This document shows, piece after piece, positions 16,004 through 25,160 of a stretch of 64,000 nucleotides of DNA (positions within the stretch are counted from its first letter, which is position 1; each line of letters starts with the position of its first letter). The notes under the pieces are model-generated. The model had not been told where the DNA came from. It did not search any database and saw nothing but the letters and a program-made list of their open reading frames with translations. A program made the translations under genes and the position numbers. The stretch is from assembly GCF_014199935.1 (NCBI RefSeq), contig NZ_JACHOP010000024.1, positions 22,078 to 86,077 of the forward strand, given 5' to 3'. Source of the stretch: Methylorubrum rhodinum (GTDB lineage: Bacteria > Pseudomonadota > Alphaproteobacteria > Rhizobiales > Beijerinckiaceae).

Positions 16004-17727
16004 GGGGTCGCGCCCGGCAGCACGGCCCAGGCCGAGACCCCGACCGGCTTGCCGCCGTTGATGTTGAAGCCGGTGACGCGCCCGACCGGATTTTTTCGGA
16101 CATCGCCGGTCGCGGCGAAGTCGTCGGCGAAGCGGTCCTCGACCAGGACGAGGCGGCAGCCGCCGGCCCGAAGGAAATCGCGCGCCTCGGCGCCGGAGTT
16201 CAGCATGGCGAGATCGGTGCCCAGCGTGAAGACGAGGCTCGGCTCGCGCAGGCCCAAGGACGCCGTGCGGGCGCCCGCGCAGGGCAGGGCATCGCGGAGC
16301 GCGGCGAGCCGCGGGGCGAGCTTGAGGCTCTGCAGCACCGGCTGGGTCAGGCCAAACACCGCGGGCGAGACGATCAGCGAGGCGAGGATCGCCAGCACCA
16401 GCGCCCCCTCCCCCGCGCCGCGGCGGAAGGCGGCGAGCGCCGCTGCTGCGAGTGCGCAGGCGGCGAGGAGGAACGGCAGGGCGGCCAGCGGCAGCACGCC
16501 GTCGAGGCGCCACGCGGCGAGGCTCAGGCCCACGGTCAGCCCCACCGGGATCAGCACGACGAGGCCGGCGACCCACGCGGCCCCCGGCCGGCGCGGATCG
16601 AGGGCGCCGCGATACAAAGCGAGCACGGTCAGGATCGCCACCGCCGGCATCAAGGGCAGGACGTAGTGCGGGAGCTTCGTCGGCAAGGCCTCGAAGATCA
16701 GCCATGCCGGCACGATCCAGGCCAGCAGCAGTGCGACCGCGTCCTCGCCGCGCTGCCGCCACGCGAAGGGGACGGCGAGGAAGGCGAAGGCGGCGCCGGG
16801 CCAGAAGGTGGCGAAGAAGGCGAGCGCGTAGGCGCCGGGCGGGCCCCAATGCTTCTCGGCCGCGCCGCCGACCTTGCCGAGCATGTCACGTCCCACCGCC
16901 TCGCCGAAGAAGGCGCCGCCGCTCTTCCAGGCGATGGCCGCGAACCACGGCGCCACGACGAGGAGCACCAGCGCGAGGCCGAGCCGCGGGCGCAGGTCGG
17001 TGAGCCAGCGGGCCGAGCCCTCGCGCAGCGACAGCACGAGCGCCGCGAGGCCGGCGAAGAACGGCACCATCGGCCCCTTGATCAGGATGCCGAGGGCGAC
17101 GGCGAGCCAGAAGATCGCAACGGTCCCGAGGCCCGGCGGCCCGCGCCGCCGCTCCAGCGTCGCGCGGCCGAGCCACGCGCGGGCGAGCGCGCCGAAGCTC
17201 GCGGTGGCGCAGGCCGCGAGCAGCGCGTCGGTCTTGGCGAGCCGCGCCTCGGCCGAGAGCATCAGGCAGGCGGAAAACAGCGCGGCGGCGAGCAGCGCTC
17301 CGCGCCGCGGTAGGAAGGCGAGCGCGGCCCAGTAGGTCAGCAGGATCGCCGCCAGCGCCCCGATCAGCGAGGGGATGCGGTAGAGGCCGATGGCGGTGCG
17401 GGCGTCCGGCACGCCGAGCGCCTCGGCCGCCGCGACGGTGGCGGCCTGGGCCCAGTAGAGGCCGACCGGCTTCTTGTGGCGCGCCTCCGCCTGGAAGCGG
17501 ATGTCGACGAGATCGCCCGTCTCCAGCATCTGCTTGGACGCTTGCGCGAAGCGCGGCTCGTCCCGGTCCATCGGCTGGAGCGAACCGATCCCGGGCAGGA
17601 AGCAGACGAGGCCGAGGACGAGAAGCAGCGCGCAGGCGCGTCTGTCGCTCGCAGCACCCGCGGCGAGCAGGCCGTCCGCCGTCCGCAGCAGGCGCGCGAG
17701 CGGGCCGGAGGCGAAGGCCGCCGTCAT
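16000..17727 (-). CDS. ArnT-like GT83/PMT-family membrane glycosyltransferase
   Basis: 575 aa with about twelve hydrophobic segments and a C-terminal periplasmic domain. The first loop holds the catalytic acidic motif PMDRDEPRFAQASKQML and then EARHKKPVGLYW, the signature of ArnT-type enzymes that use polyprenyl-phosphate sugars to modify lipid A or other envelope acceptors. It is the first gene of an overlapping four-gene operon with GT2, LAB_N and DUF2721. The start is the ATG at 17727; the upstream open extension has no family features. Acceptor and sugar are not determinable. Confidence 0.88.
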   Translation of the reverse strand: MTAAFASGPLARLLRTADGLLAAGAASDRRACALLLVLGLVCFLPGIGSLQPMDRDEPRFAQASKQMLETGDLVDIRFQAEARHKKPVGLYWAQAATVAAAEALGVPDARTAIGLYRIPSLIGALAAILLTYWAALAFLPRRGALLAAALFSACLMLSAEARLAKTDALLAACATASFGALARAWLGRATLERRRGPPGLGTVAIFWLAVALGILIKGPMVPFFAGLAALVLSLREGSARWLTDLRPRLGLALVLLVVAPWFAAIAWKSGGAFFGEAVGRDMLGKVGGAAEKHWGPPGAYALAFFATFWPGAAFAFLAVPFAWRQRGEDAVALLLAWIVPAWLIFEALPTKLPHYVLPLMPAVAILTVLALYRGALDPRRPGAAWVAGLVVLIPVGLTVGLSLAAWRLDGVLPLAALPFLLAACALAAAALAAFRRGAGEGALVLAILASLIVSPAVFGLTQPVLQSLKLAPRLAALRDALPCAGARTASLGLREPSLVFTLGTDLAMLNSGAEARDFLRAGGCRLVLVEDRFADDFAATGDVRKNPVGRVTGFNINGGKPVGVSAWAVLPGATP

Positions 17728-17995
17728 GAACGGGCGGCGCCCGCGCCGGGATGGGGCGGCGTCCGGGGCGGGCGGGAGGGGACGGGCATCGGCGGGCTCG
17801 GGGGCGGACCTTCGTCGCGGCCGACGGATGGCCCCGGCCCGGCCGGGCGCCGTGTCGGTGATCCCGCCGGGATTGTCAAATGCCTCGCGGGCCCCTGCCG
17901 CTCGTGCGCTCGCGCACACGAGGGTCGAACCCAGGGCAAGGCAAACATGCGCCGGGCGGGTAGCCGGATCGGGAGGAGGCCCCTATATCCCGCGC

Positions 17996-18190
17996 ATGGC
18001 AAACAACAGCGCAAACCCCTACACCCTCGAAATCGAAGCCTGCGAGCGCCCGGCGGGACACTTCACCTGGGCGATCCGCCGAAACGGCAAGCTGTTCCAG
18101 CGCGCCGACCGGGTCCAGACCACGGAAGAGGCGGCCGAGCGCAGCGGACTGGCCGCCCTGGAGAAGCTCCTGAGCGGCCGCGAGCGCTGA
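17996..18190 (+). CDS. Small conserved-type hypothetical protein
   Basis: 64 aa. The sequence (YTLEIEACERPAGHFTWAIR then NGKLFQRADRVQTTEEAAER) reads as a compact alpha/beta domain of the kind found in many Methylobacterium small proteins. A purine-rich GGGAGGAGG lies 16 bases upstream of the ATG, a rather long spacing. It is followed by a terminator hairpin. I have no functional assignment. Confidence 0.65.
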   Translation: MANNSANPYTLEIEACERPAGHFTWAIRRNGKLFQRADRVQTTEEAAERSGLAALEKLLSGRER

Positions 18191-18248
18191 TCCGGTCGGC
18201 CGCGACGAGCGGCCCACCGCGCTCCACCTAAAATCCATGACGAACCGC

Positions 18249-18296
18249 GAAAAGGCTCCCGGGTCCGACCCCCGTGGGGCCTTTTCCGTCGTTGAT
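18249..18296 (+). terminator. Hairpin terminator after the 64-aa gene
   Basis: The arms GAAAAGGC (18249-18256) and GCCTTTTC (18289-18296) enclose a GC-rich loop that can pair further. It lies 58 bases after the stop and 32 bases before the next gene. The T-rich side is within the second arm. Confidence 0.55.
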
Positions 18297-18342
18297 CGCC
18301 TCTCAGGCTCGTCTAATCTCATGAAAAATGGGAGGCGACGCC

Positions 18343-19986
18343 GTGGCGCGCGAGACGATCCGAGAGACGATCTATGACCGGGACCTCGACAAGAACCCGG
18401 CCAATTACCAGCCGCTGACGCCGCTGACCTATCTCGACCGCGCCGCCCGGACCTTTCCGGACAGCATCGCCGTCGTCCACGGCAGCCTGCGGCGCCCCTA
18501 TGGCGAACTCTACGCGCGCACCCGGCGGCTGGCCTCGGCGCTGGCCGCCCGCGGCATCGGCCGGGGCGACACGGTGGCGGTGCTCCTCGCCAACACGCCC
18601 GCGATGATCGAGTGCCACTACGGCGTGCCGATGACGGGGGCGGTGCTCAACACCCTCAACACCCGCCTCGATGCGGAGGCCATCGGCTTCTGCCTCGATC
18701 ACGGCGAGGCCAAGGTCTTCATCGTCGACCGCGAGTTCTCGAAGCTCGCCCGCGGCGCCCTGGAGAAGGCGGGCGTGACGCCGTTCGTCATCGACTACGA
18801 CGACCCCGAGTTCACGGGCGAAGGCTCCGCCCTCGGCGAGACGGATTACGAAACATTCCTGGCCTCCGGCGATCCCGACCACGACTGGGCGATGCCCGAC
18901 GACGAGTGGGACGCGATCTCGCTCAACTACACCTCGGGCACCACGGGCGATCCGAAGGGCGTGGTCTACCACCACCGCGGCGCGGCGCTTCTCGCGCTCG
19001 GCAACGTCATCACGGCGGGGATGGGCCAGCACGCGGTCTATCTCTGGACCCTGCCGATGTTCCACTGCAATGGCTGGTGTTTTCCGTGGTCGCTCTCCGT
19101 GGTGGCCGGCACCCATGTCTGCCTGCGACAGGTCCGGGCGCCGGCGATGTACGCTGCTCTGGCCGAGCACGGCGTGACGCATCTCTCGGGCGCGCCGATC
19201 GTGATGTCGACGCTGCTCAACGCCCCCGACGACCAGAAGCGCCCGCTGCCCCAACGGGTCCACTTCCTCACGGCGGCCGCGCCCCCGCCCGAGGCGGTGC
19301 TCGCCGCCATGGGAGAGGCCGGCTTCGACGTGACCCATCTCTACGGGCTGACTGAGACCTACGGCCCGGCGGTGGTCAACGCGTGGCACGAGGAATGGAG
19401 CGACCTGCCCTCCGACGAGCGCGCGCGGAAGAAGGCCCGCCAGGGCGTGCGCTACCCCGTGCTGGAGGGCCTCGACGTGCGCGACCCCGAGAGCATGGAC
19501 TCCCTGCCCGCCGACGGGCAGACCATCGGCGAGGTGATGTTCCGCGGCAACGTGGTGATGCGCGGCTACCTGAAGAACCCGAAATCGACCCGCGAGGCGT
19601 TCGAGGGCGGCTGGTTCCGCTCCGGCGATCTCGGGGTGAAACACCCCGACGGCTACATCCAGCTCAAGGACCGCTCGAAGGACATCATCATCTCGGGCGG
19701 CGAGAACATCTCCTCGATCGAGGTCGAGGACGCCCTGTTCAAGCACCCGGCGGTCGCGGCCGCCGCCGTGGTGGCCAAGCCCGACGACAAATGGGGCGAG
19801 ACGCCGTGCGCCTTCGTCGAGCTGAAGGAGGGGCAGGAGGTCTCGGCCGAGGACCTGATCGCGTGGTGCCGCGAGCGGCTGGCCCCCTACAAGCTGCCGC
19901 GCCACGTGGTGTTCGGGGAGTTGCCGAAGACCTCGACGGGGAAGGTGCAGAAGTTCGTGCTCAGGGAGAAGGCGCGGGAGGGGTGA
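18343..19986 (+). CDS. Acyl-CoA synthetase (AMP-forming, medium/long-chain type)
   Basis: 547 aa. It activates a carboxylic acid to its CoA thioester through an acyl-adenylate. Motifs are LNYTSGTTGDPKGVVYHHRG (P-loop), HLYGLTETYGPAV (adenine motif), WFRSGDLGV, DRSKDIIISGGENISSIEVE (hinge) and PKTSTGKVQK, the catalytic Lys. The overall form resembles the DmdB/AlkK-like group; substrate not determined. An ATG at 18328 is in frame, but the strong GGGAGG site lies inside that extension, seven bases before GTG 18343, so I prefer the GTG. Confidence 0.9.
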   Translation: MARETIRETIYDRDLDKNPANYQPLTPLTYLDRAARTFPDSIAVVHGSLRRPYGELYARTRRLASALAARGIGRGDTVAVLLANTPAMIECHYGVPMTGAVLNTLNTRLDAEAIGFCLDHGEAKVFIVDREFSKLARGALEKAGVTPFVIDYDDPEFTGEGSALGETDYETFLASGDPDHDWAMPDDEWDAISLNYTSGTTGDPKGVVYHHRGAALLALGNVITAGMGQHAVYLWTLPMFHCNGWCFPWSLSVVAGTHVCLRQVRAPAMYAALAEHGVTHLSGAPIVMSTLLNAPDDQKRPLPQRVHFLTAAAPPPEAVLAAMGEAGFDVTHLYGLTETYGPAVVNAWHEEWSDLPSDERARKKARQGVRYPVLEGLDVRDPESMDSLPADGQTIGEVMFRGNVVMRGYLKNPKSTREAFEGGWFRSGDLGVKHPDGYIQLKDRSKDIIISGGENISSIEVEDALFKHPAVAAAAVVAKPDDKWGETPCAFVELKEGQEVSAEDLIAWCRERLAPYKLPRHVVFGELPKTSTGKVQKFVLREKAREG

Positions 19987-19995
19987 GACGGCGCG

Positions 19996-22167
19996 TCACG
20001 CCGGTTGCAGACGTTGCAGGATCGCGCTCACCCGTTCGACCTCCGCCGCGTAGAATGCGGCATACGGCTCGTGACCGGCCGCCTCGAACGTCTCCCAGGC
20101 CGTTCGGATCTGATCGAGCGCGGACTGCGCGAGGGCGGGATCGCCGCGACCTTCCGCCAAAGTGGCAAGCGCGCCTCCCTGGTTGCCGAGACTCATCGCC
20201 CAGTCGAGGGGCACGCGCTCGCGGGTTCGCTCCTGCAGGGCGGCCCGGTAGGCGTCCACGGCCTGCTGCAGGCGTTCGGTGCCGCTCTCGCGCTGGCCGA
20301 GCTTCCAGAGCGCGTTGCCGAGGTTGTTCTGGGTCGCGGCCCAGCCGAGGGGCACGCGCTCGCGGGTGTATTCCTCCAGGGCGGCCCGGTAGGCGTCCGC
20401 GGCCTGCTGCAGGCGTTCGGTGCCGCTCTCGCGCTGACCGAGCGTCGAGAGCGCGTTGCCGAGGTTGTTCTGGGTCGCGGCCCAGTCGAGGGGCACGCGC
20501 TCGCGGGTGTATTCCTCCAGGGCGGCCCGGTAGGCGTCCACGGCCTGCTGCAGGCGTTCGGTGCCGCTCTCGCGCTGACCGAGCGTCTGGAGCGCGGTGG
20601 CGAGGTTGTTCTGGGTCGCGGCCCAGCTGAGGGGCACGCGCTCGCGGGTTCGCTCCTCCAGGGCGGCCCGGTAGGCGTCCACGGCCTGCTGCAGGCGTTC
20701 GGTGCCGCTCTCGCGCTGGCCGAGCGTCTGGAGCGCGTTGCCGAGGTTGTTCTGAATCGCGGCCCAGTCGAGAGAATCTGTGGCCCTGTCGGACGATCCG
20801 ACAAGCGATCGAAACTGCTCGATGGCTTCACGGAGGGCCGTATTGCGGCCGAACTCCTCGCCGAGCATCCGAAGCGCCAGACCCTGCCGGTGCGCATAAC
20901 CCCGGGCGATCGCCGCGTCCGCCGGAGCGGCGATGCGGCTGGCTTCCGCGTAATGCGCGGCGGCCTCGCGGTAGGCGTCCGGATTGGGGCGCAGCATCGC
21001 CGCCGCGGCGCGCTCCGCCCGGCTCTCGGCCGCCGAGAGGCGCTTGCGCCGCGCCAGTTCTTCGAGGTCGTCGAGCCCGGCGAGGTCGCGCGCTTCGGCC
21101 GAGGCGAGATGCCCGTCGGCCTCCACGAAGCGGCCGGCCTGCAGCGCGGCGGCGGCGCGCGTGCGCAGGCGCGCCACCTCCGGGTCGTCGTTCGAGAGGC
21201 GGTTCAGCCGGTCGGTGAGCGCCTTGAACTCCGCGGCCTTGGCGCGCAGGCGCCGCTCGATCTCCGCCGCGTCGGCGCCCTGCCCTCCCTCGCCCATCTC
21301 GGCGAGGATCCCGCGCAGCGCGTCGAGCGGCACGCTCTCCAAGTGGGCGACGCGGCGGAGGACCTCGTCGAGCTTGGCGTCGATGCCCGGCAGCAGGGCG
21401 AGGTGGCGCGCCGCGCCCTCGCGCATCAGCGACAGCGCGTCGAGACGCGTAAGGGTCGCCTCGAAGCGCGCGTCGAGCCCCCGGACGGAAGCGAGCGTGG
21501 CCTCGCCGAGGTCGCGGGCCAACTTGTCCATGGCGATGTAGAAGGCCTCCCGCGCCTGCGGGTAGCTCTTGGGATCCTTGAGGATTTCCGCGAAGGCGGC
21601 GAAGACGAGTTCGCCGAACGCCCGGTTCGGGCCCTGCCCCGGCATCGGCAGCCCCGCCGCCGCAATCCGACCGAACACGGCCGGCACGCTCTCCGGCGGC
21701 CAACCGGCCAGCGCCGCCAGCACGCCGGGGAAGGCCGCCGTGACCGCGTCGCCGAGGCCGGGGTCGCGGCCCGGCGCGACGAATTCCGGCACGCCGTTGA
21801 CGATCGCGTCCACGTGCGCGTCGATGGGCGAGGCGACGGGTTCCCGGCGCCGGTCGAGCGCGAGGTCGCGGGCATCGAGCAGCCGCTCGCGGGCCTCGGT
21901 CTCGAAACGCTCGATGTCGGCGGCGGCTCCGCGCCATTCCGGATCCCAGGCCCGCTGGCGCGCCTCGTCGAGAACCTCCAGCGCGGCCTCGATCCACGCG
22001 AGCCGCGTCGCCCGCACGAGGTCGTGGTTGGCCGAGATCGACGCGAAGGGATTGGCGTCGCCGAGCCGCGCGAGCCATCGCCGCTTCAGATGATCCGGGC
22101 ACAGGCCGGCGGCGGCCGAGGGCAGGCCGCCGGTCACCATATCGAGGAGCTTTCCGAGCCAGTCCAT
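19996..22167 (-). CDS. TPR-repeat protein with near-identical 47-residue repeats
   Basis: 723 aa. The first 330 residues are helical with no domain I recognise (opening WLGKLLDMVTGGLPSAAAG). They are followed by a coiled-coil-like stretch with a Glu/Arg-rich centre, and from about residue 455 by tetratricopeptide-type repeats of the form LDWAATQNNLGNALQTLG with QRESGTERLQQAVDAYRAAL. Each unit is 47 residues and is nearly identical at DNA level. TPRs mediate protein-protein contact. There is no signal peptide, so it is probably cytoplasmic. It stands alone and is convergent with the acyl-CoA synthetase gene. The partner is unknown. Confidence 0.85.
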   Translation of the reverse strand: MDWLGKLLDMVTGGLPSAAAGLCPDHLKRRWLARLGDANPFASISANHDLVRATRLAWIEAALEVLDEARQRAWDPEWRGAAADIERFETEARERLLDARDLALDRRREPVASPIDAHVDAIVNGVPEFVAPGRDPGLGDAVTAAFPGVLAALAGWPPESVPAVFGRIAAAGLPMPGQGPNRAFGELVFAAFAEILKDPKSYPQAREAFYIAMDKLARDLGEATLASVRGLDARFEATLTRLDALSLMREGAARHLALLPGIDAKLDEVLRRVAHLESVPLDALRGILAEMGEGGQGADAAEIERRLRAKAAEFKALTDRLNRLSNDDPEVARLRTRAAAALQAGRFVEADGHLASAEARDLAGLDDLEELARRKRLSAAESRAERAAAAMLRPNPDAYREAAAHYAEASRIAAPADAAIARGYAHRQGLALRMLGEEFGRNTALREAIEQFRSLVGSSDRATDSLDWAAIQNNLGNALQTLGQRESGTERLQQAVDAYRAALEERTRERVPLSWAATQNNLATALQTLGQRESGTERLQQAVDAYRAALEEYTRERVPLDWAATQNNLGNALSTLGQRESGTERLQQAADAYRAALEEYTRERVPLGWAATQNNLGNALWKLGQRESGTERLQQAVDAYRAALQERTRERVPLDWAMSLGNQGGALATLAEGRGDPALAQSALDQIRTAWETFEAAGHEPYAAFYAAEVERVSAILQRLQPA
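20198..20761. repeat. Four tandem 141-base repeats inside the TPR gene
   Basis: Units start at 20198, 20339, 20480 and 20621, each opening GCCCAG on the plus strand. A partial, more diverged unit starts at 20762. Spacing is exactly 141 bases (47 codons). Units differ at only a few positions each, so they probably expanded recently and may vary in number between strains. Confidence 0.9.
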
Positions 22168-22397
22168 CGCCGCCGCCTACGAACGGCTCGATGATACCGC
22201 TCGCCAAGGTTGTCGCAAGCGCAGGCTCAAATCCGCATCAAACGATGGCAGTGGGCTTTCTTCGGCATCGCTCTCGAAGTCCTCGATCCGTCCACTTGCT
22301 TAGTTTTATCGAAGGTCGGCCTCCGGCCCTCGGCGGCCCCGCTTCCAGCCCGTAGGATAGCCGCCGCCGCTGCCCTTCCGATCCCGCCGACCGCCGC

Positions 22398-22802
22398 ATG
22401 CCCCGCACCCTCCTCGCCCTCTCGGCCGCGCTCAGCCTCGTCCTCGCCCTGCCGGCGCGGGCCCAGACCGTGGAGGACGGGTCGGAGGCCGCCATCGGCC
22501 AGGAGAACGCGGCGATCGTCCTCGCGCTGATCGCCGAGCGCTTCGCCGCGCTCGATCCGAAGGTCACGACCCTGCGGCGGGCGCAAGGGACAGGGCAAGG
22601 AACAGAGGCGTGGATCTGCGGCGCGGTCAACGTGAAGAACCAGGACGGGCTGTATCTCGGCGAGCGCGGCTTCGTGGTCGATGTGGGCCGCCGCTTCTTC
22701 GGCCGGGTGCCCGACGGGCCGGAACTGCTCAACCCGCGGGCGGAGGGGTTCGCCGAGAAGGAGCGGATCCGCCAGCTCTTCTTCTCCCTCTGCCTCGACT
22801 GA
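22398..22802 (+). CDS. Hypothetical secreted protein
   Basis: 134 aa. A clear Sec signal peptide (RTLLALSAALSLVLALPARA, probable cleavage after ARA) precedes a small periplasmic domain with two Cys (WICGAVNVKN and the C-terminal FFSLCLD). I know no named family; the pattern recurs in Methylobacterium-like genomes by memory only. It lies alone between two intergenic stretches. Confidence 0.7.
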   Translation: MPRTLLALSAALSLVLALPARAQTVEDGSEAAIGQENAAIVLALIAERFAALDPKVTTLRRAQGTGQGTEAWICGAVNVKNQDGLYLGERGFVVDVGRRFFGRVPDGPELLNPRAEGFAEKERIRQLFFSLCLD

Positions 22803-23079
22803 CGCCGGGCGGCGGCCTCACCCCACGCCGAGGCGGCGGGCCGCGTCCCTGCGTCCGGCAGGATCGGCGGCACCGGCCCGCAAGACCTGATCCCCCACGG
22901 GCCGCCCTTCGACGAGGGACGGTTGCCGACGGCCGCGTTGCGTGACCCGACGTGATCTGTCACGACTCCGGCGATCTGACCGGTCATTCGCAGCATGACC
23001 CGCCCGCGCTTGCCTCGTCGCAACATCGATGGCAACGGTGCCGGATTGAGGGTATCGGGATAAAGTTACGAGGCTTCGA

Positions 23080-23949
23080 ATGAAGAAAAACATCATAGTG
23101 ACGAGCAATTGCCAGACGGGCGGTATTGCAGGTGCACTGACTCAGCTTTTCCCGGAGCATAAGATCTCACCCGTCCATACGACGCAGGCGCGCAACCCGG
23201 CCTTCTTCAACAGGAACAACCCGACCGTCGCCGAGGCCGATGTCTGGATTTCGAGCGAGGGCTTTCCGAACATCGATGCGTTGAACGAGGGCGGATGGCG
23301 GCCGCAGCTCATCTCCTTCGCATCGATGTCCTTTCGCGGCTTTCATCCGGACTCGACCTATCTCATTCGACGCGGCGGCGGCCCACTCAACGGCAAGAGA
23401 TTCGAGCCGGCCTACCACTCTCGGATCGTTGCCCTCTGCTACATGCACGGCATTTCACGGGACGAGACGGCGTCGTTCTTCAATCGGGATGTCTTTTCGC
23501 GATTGAATTATTTCGATTATTATCGGTCGCAGAAATCGGCGATCGAGCGCGCCTTCATGAAGAGCGAACTCGACTATGCCTCGTTCTTCCCCAAGATTCA
23601 GAGGCAGGGCGTCTTCATGTATACGATCAACCATCCGAAAGGGTTCGTCCTCGACCAGATCGCCAGGATCGTGGCCGTCAAGCTGACGGGCCAAAAGTCG
23701 TTCCTGCAGGCCGAGCTGAACACGATCGACACGTTGTCCGGCACCTTGTGGCCGATCTATCCTGCCATCGGTGATTACTATGCGGTTCCTTCGAGCTACG
23801 TTTGGATTGAAAAAAACAAAGTCAGATTCAATAATCTAGAAGAATTCATCGATTTTCATTACCAGACATACGAGGAGCAGGGACTCACGAAGGAAAACGG
23901 CTCCCTGCAAGGCCCGGCCATCACCATCGACGCCCTGCGCGGCAAGTAA
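23080..23949 (+). CDS. WcbI-family polysaccharide-modifying putative acyltransferase
   Basis: 289 aa. The N-terminus IIVTSNCQTGGIAGALTQLF is the WcbI hallmark (a short strand, then NCQ, then a helix). WcbI is known from capsule biosynthesis in Burkholderia as a CoA-binding putative acetyltransferase. Later segments (MYTINHPKGFVLDQIARIVA) fit the same family. GC content is lower than the surroundings, especially at 23500-23880. It precedes a GSCFA gene by ten bases and is probably in one operon with it. No polysaccharide locus is adjacent. Confidence 0.75.
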   Translation: MKKNIIVTSNCQTGGIAGALTQLFPEHKISPVHTTQARNPAFFNRNNPTVAEADVWISSEGFPNIDALNEGGWRPQLISFASMSFRGFHPDSTYLIRRGGGPLNGKRFEPAYHSRIVALCYMHGISRDETASFFNRDVFSRLNYFDYYRSQKSAIERAFMKSELDYASFFPKIQRQGVFMYTINHPKGFVLDQIARIVAVKLTGQKSFLQAELNTIDTLSGTLWPIYPAIGDYYAVPSSYVWIEKNKVRFNNLEEFIDFHYQTYEEQGLTKENGSLQGPAITIDALRGK

Positions 23950-23959
23950 GAGCGATCCG

Positions 23960-25048
23960 ATGCATCCCTATCGCGACCTCCCCGACTATTGCTTCTGGTC
24001 CCGATCGATGCCGAGCCTGCATCCCGGTCGCATCGATCCGGTCACGAGATCGGATTTCATCACCGCGTCCGACAAGGTCGCGACCATCGGCAGCTGCTTC
24101 GCGCAGCACATCAGCCGAAAGATCTCCGAACTCGGCCTGAACTACTACGTCGTCGAGCCCGGGCCGGCCGATGCGAGTCCTGCCGATCGCCTCAAAGAGA
24201 ATTACGGCGTGTTCTCGGCTCGATACGGCAACGTCTACACCGTCAGGCAGTGCCTTCAGCTGTTCGACCGGGCCTTCGATGCCTTCACGCCGACGGAGGA
24301 TGCGTGGGAGCATCCCGATGGCGGGTATGTCGATCCCTTCCGGCCTCAGATCAGCCCGTCCCCCTTCGCGACCGTCGAGGATCTGCGCGAGGACCGGGCC
24401 CGCCATCTGCGGGCGGTGCGCGACATGTTCACCGGCAGCAACTGGCTCGTCTTCACGCTCGGTTTGACCGAGGCATGGCGGTCGACGCTCGACGGCAGCG
24501 TCTATCCGACCGCCCCCGGCGTTGCCGGCGGACGCTTCGATGAGGCGCGGCACGAATTCGTGAATTTCGGGATCGATGACGTGCGCCGGGACCTGCACGC
24601 GTTGATCGAGAAGCTCAGAAACATCAATCCGACGGTCAAGATCCTCCTGACCGTATCACCCGTCGCCCTCGCCGCGACGTTCGAGCGTCGCCACGTGCTC
24701 ACCTCGACGGTGTTGAGTAAATCGATACTGCGCGTCGCCGCCGAGGAGGCGCAGCAGACATTCGAGGACGTGATCTATTTCCCGAGCTTCGAGATCATCA
24801 CGTCCGCGGCCTCTTGCGGGCGCTACTACGATGACGACTTGAGGCAGGTCAACAGGATCGGCGTCGATCACGTGATGCGCGTCTTCGAGCATCACTTCAT
24901 ACAGTCCGACGCGATACGGCCCGACGAGCGGCGCGACGACGCCCCCTCGCTCGTATCGTTTTCCAACGAACCGAACGACGTCGTCTGCGACGAGGAGGTC
25001 ATCGAGAAGGCGTTGCAGCGCAGTGGCCTGGGCCGCGTGACGGCGTGA
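23960..25048 (+). CDS. GSCFA-domain protein
   Basis: 362 aa. The signature TIGSCFAQHISRKISELG at about residues 47-64 names the family. NWLVFTLGLTEAW and ILLTVSPVALAATF are further conserved segments of this SGNH-hydrolase-like group, which is often linked to surface polysaccharide acylation or deacylation. Ser in GSCFA would be the candidate nucleophile (inference). It follows the WcbI gene by ten bases, so the two probably modify one surface glycan. Confidence 0.85.
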   Translation: MHPYRDLPDYCFWSRSMPSLHPGRIDPVTRSDFITASDKVATIGSCFAQHISRKISELGLNYYVVEPGPADASPADRLKENYGVFSARYGNVYTVRQCLQLFDRAFDAFTPTEDAWEHPDGGYVDPFRPQISPSPFATVEDLREDRARHLRAVRDMFTGSNWLVFTLGLTEAWRSTLDGSVYPTAPGVAGGRFDEARHEFVNFGIDDVRRDLHALIEKLRNINPTVKILLTVSPVALAATFERRHVLTSTVLSKSILRVAAEEAQQTFEDVIYFPSFEIITSAASCGRYYDDDLRQVNRIGVDHVMRVFEHHFIQSDAIRPDERRDDAPSLVSFSNEPNDVVCDEEVIEKALQRSGLGRVTA

Positions 25049-25160
25049 CGGGCCTCCCTGCGGCGCGGATCCCGACGCGTCGCAGGCAAGCGTGCAGGAA
25101 TTCGCGCGCGGATCCGGTCGAGCGGAGCCCGGATGCCAGGGGCCCGAGCGCGGAGCGGCC

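Noticed and set aside
20198..20761. Regular repeats considered as a CRISPR-like array
   Set aside because: Units are 141 bases, in frame, nearly identical throughout with no unique spacers, and code for TPRs.
20005..22194. Plus-strand open frame opposite the TPR gene with repeated segments
   Set aside because: It merely mirrors the 141-base repeats. The minus-strand frame has sound TPR sequence and normal codon bias.
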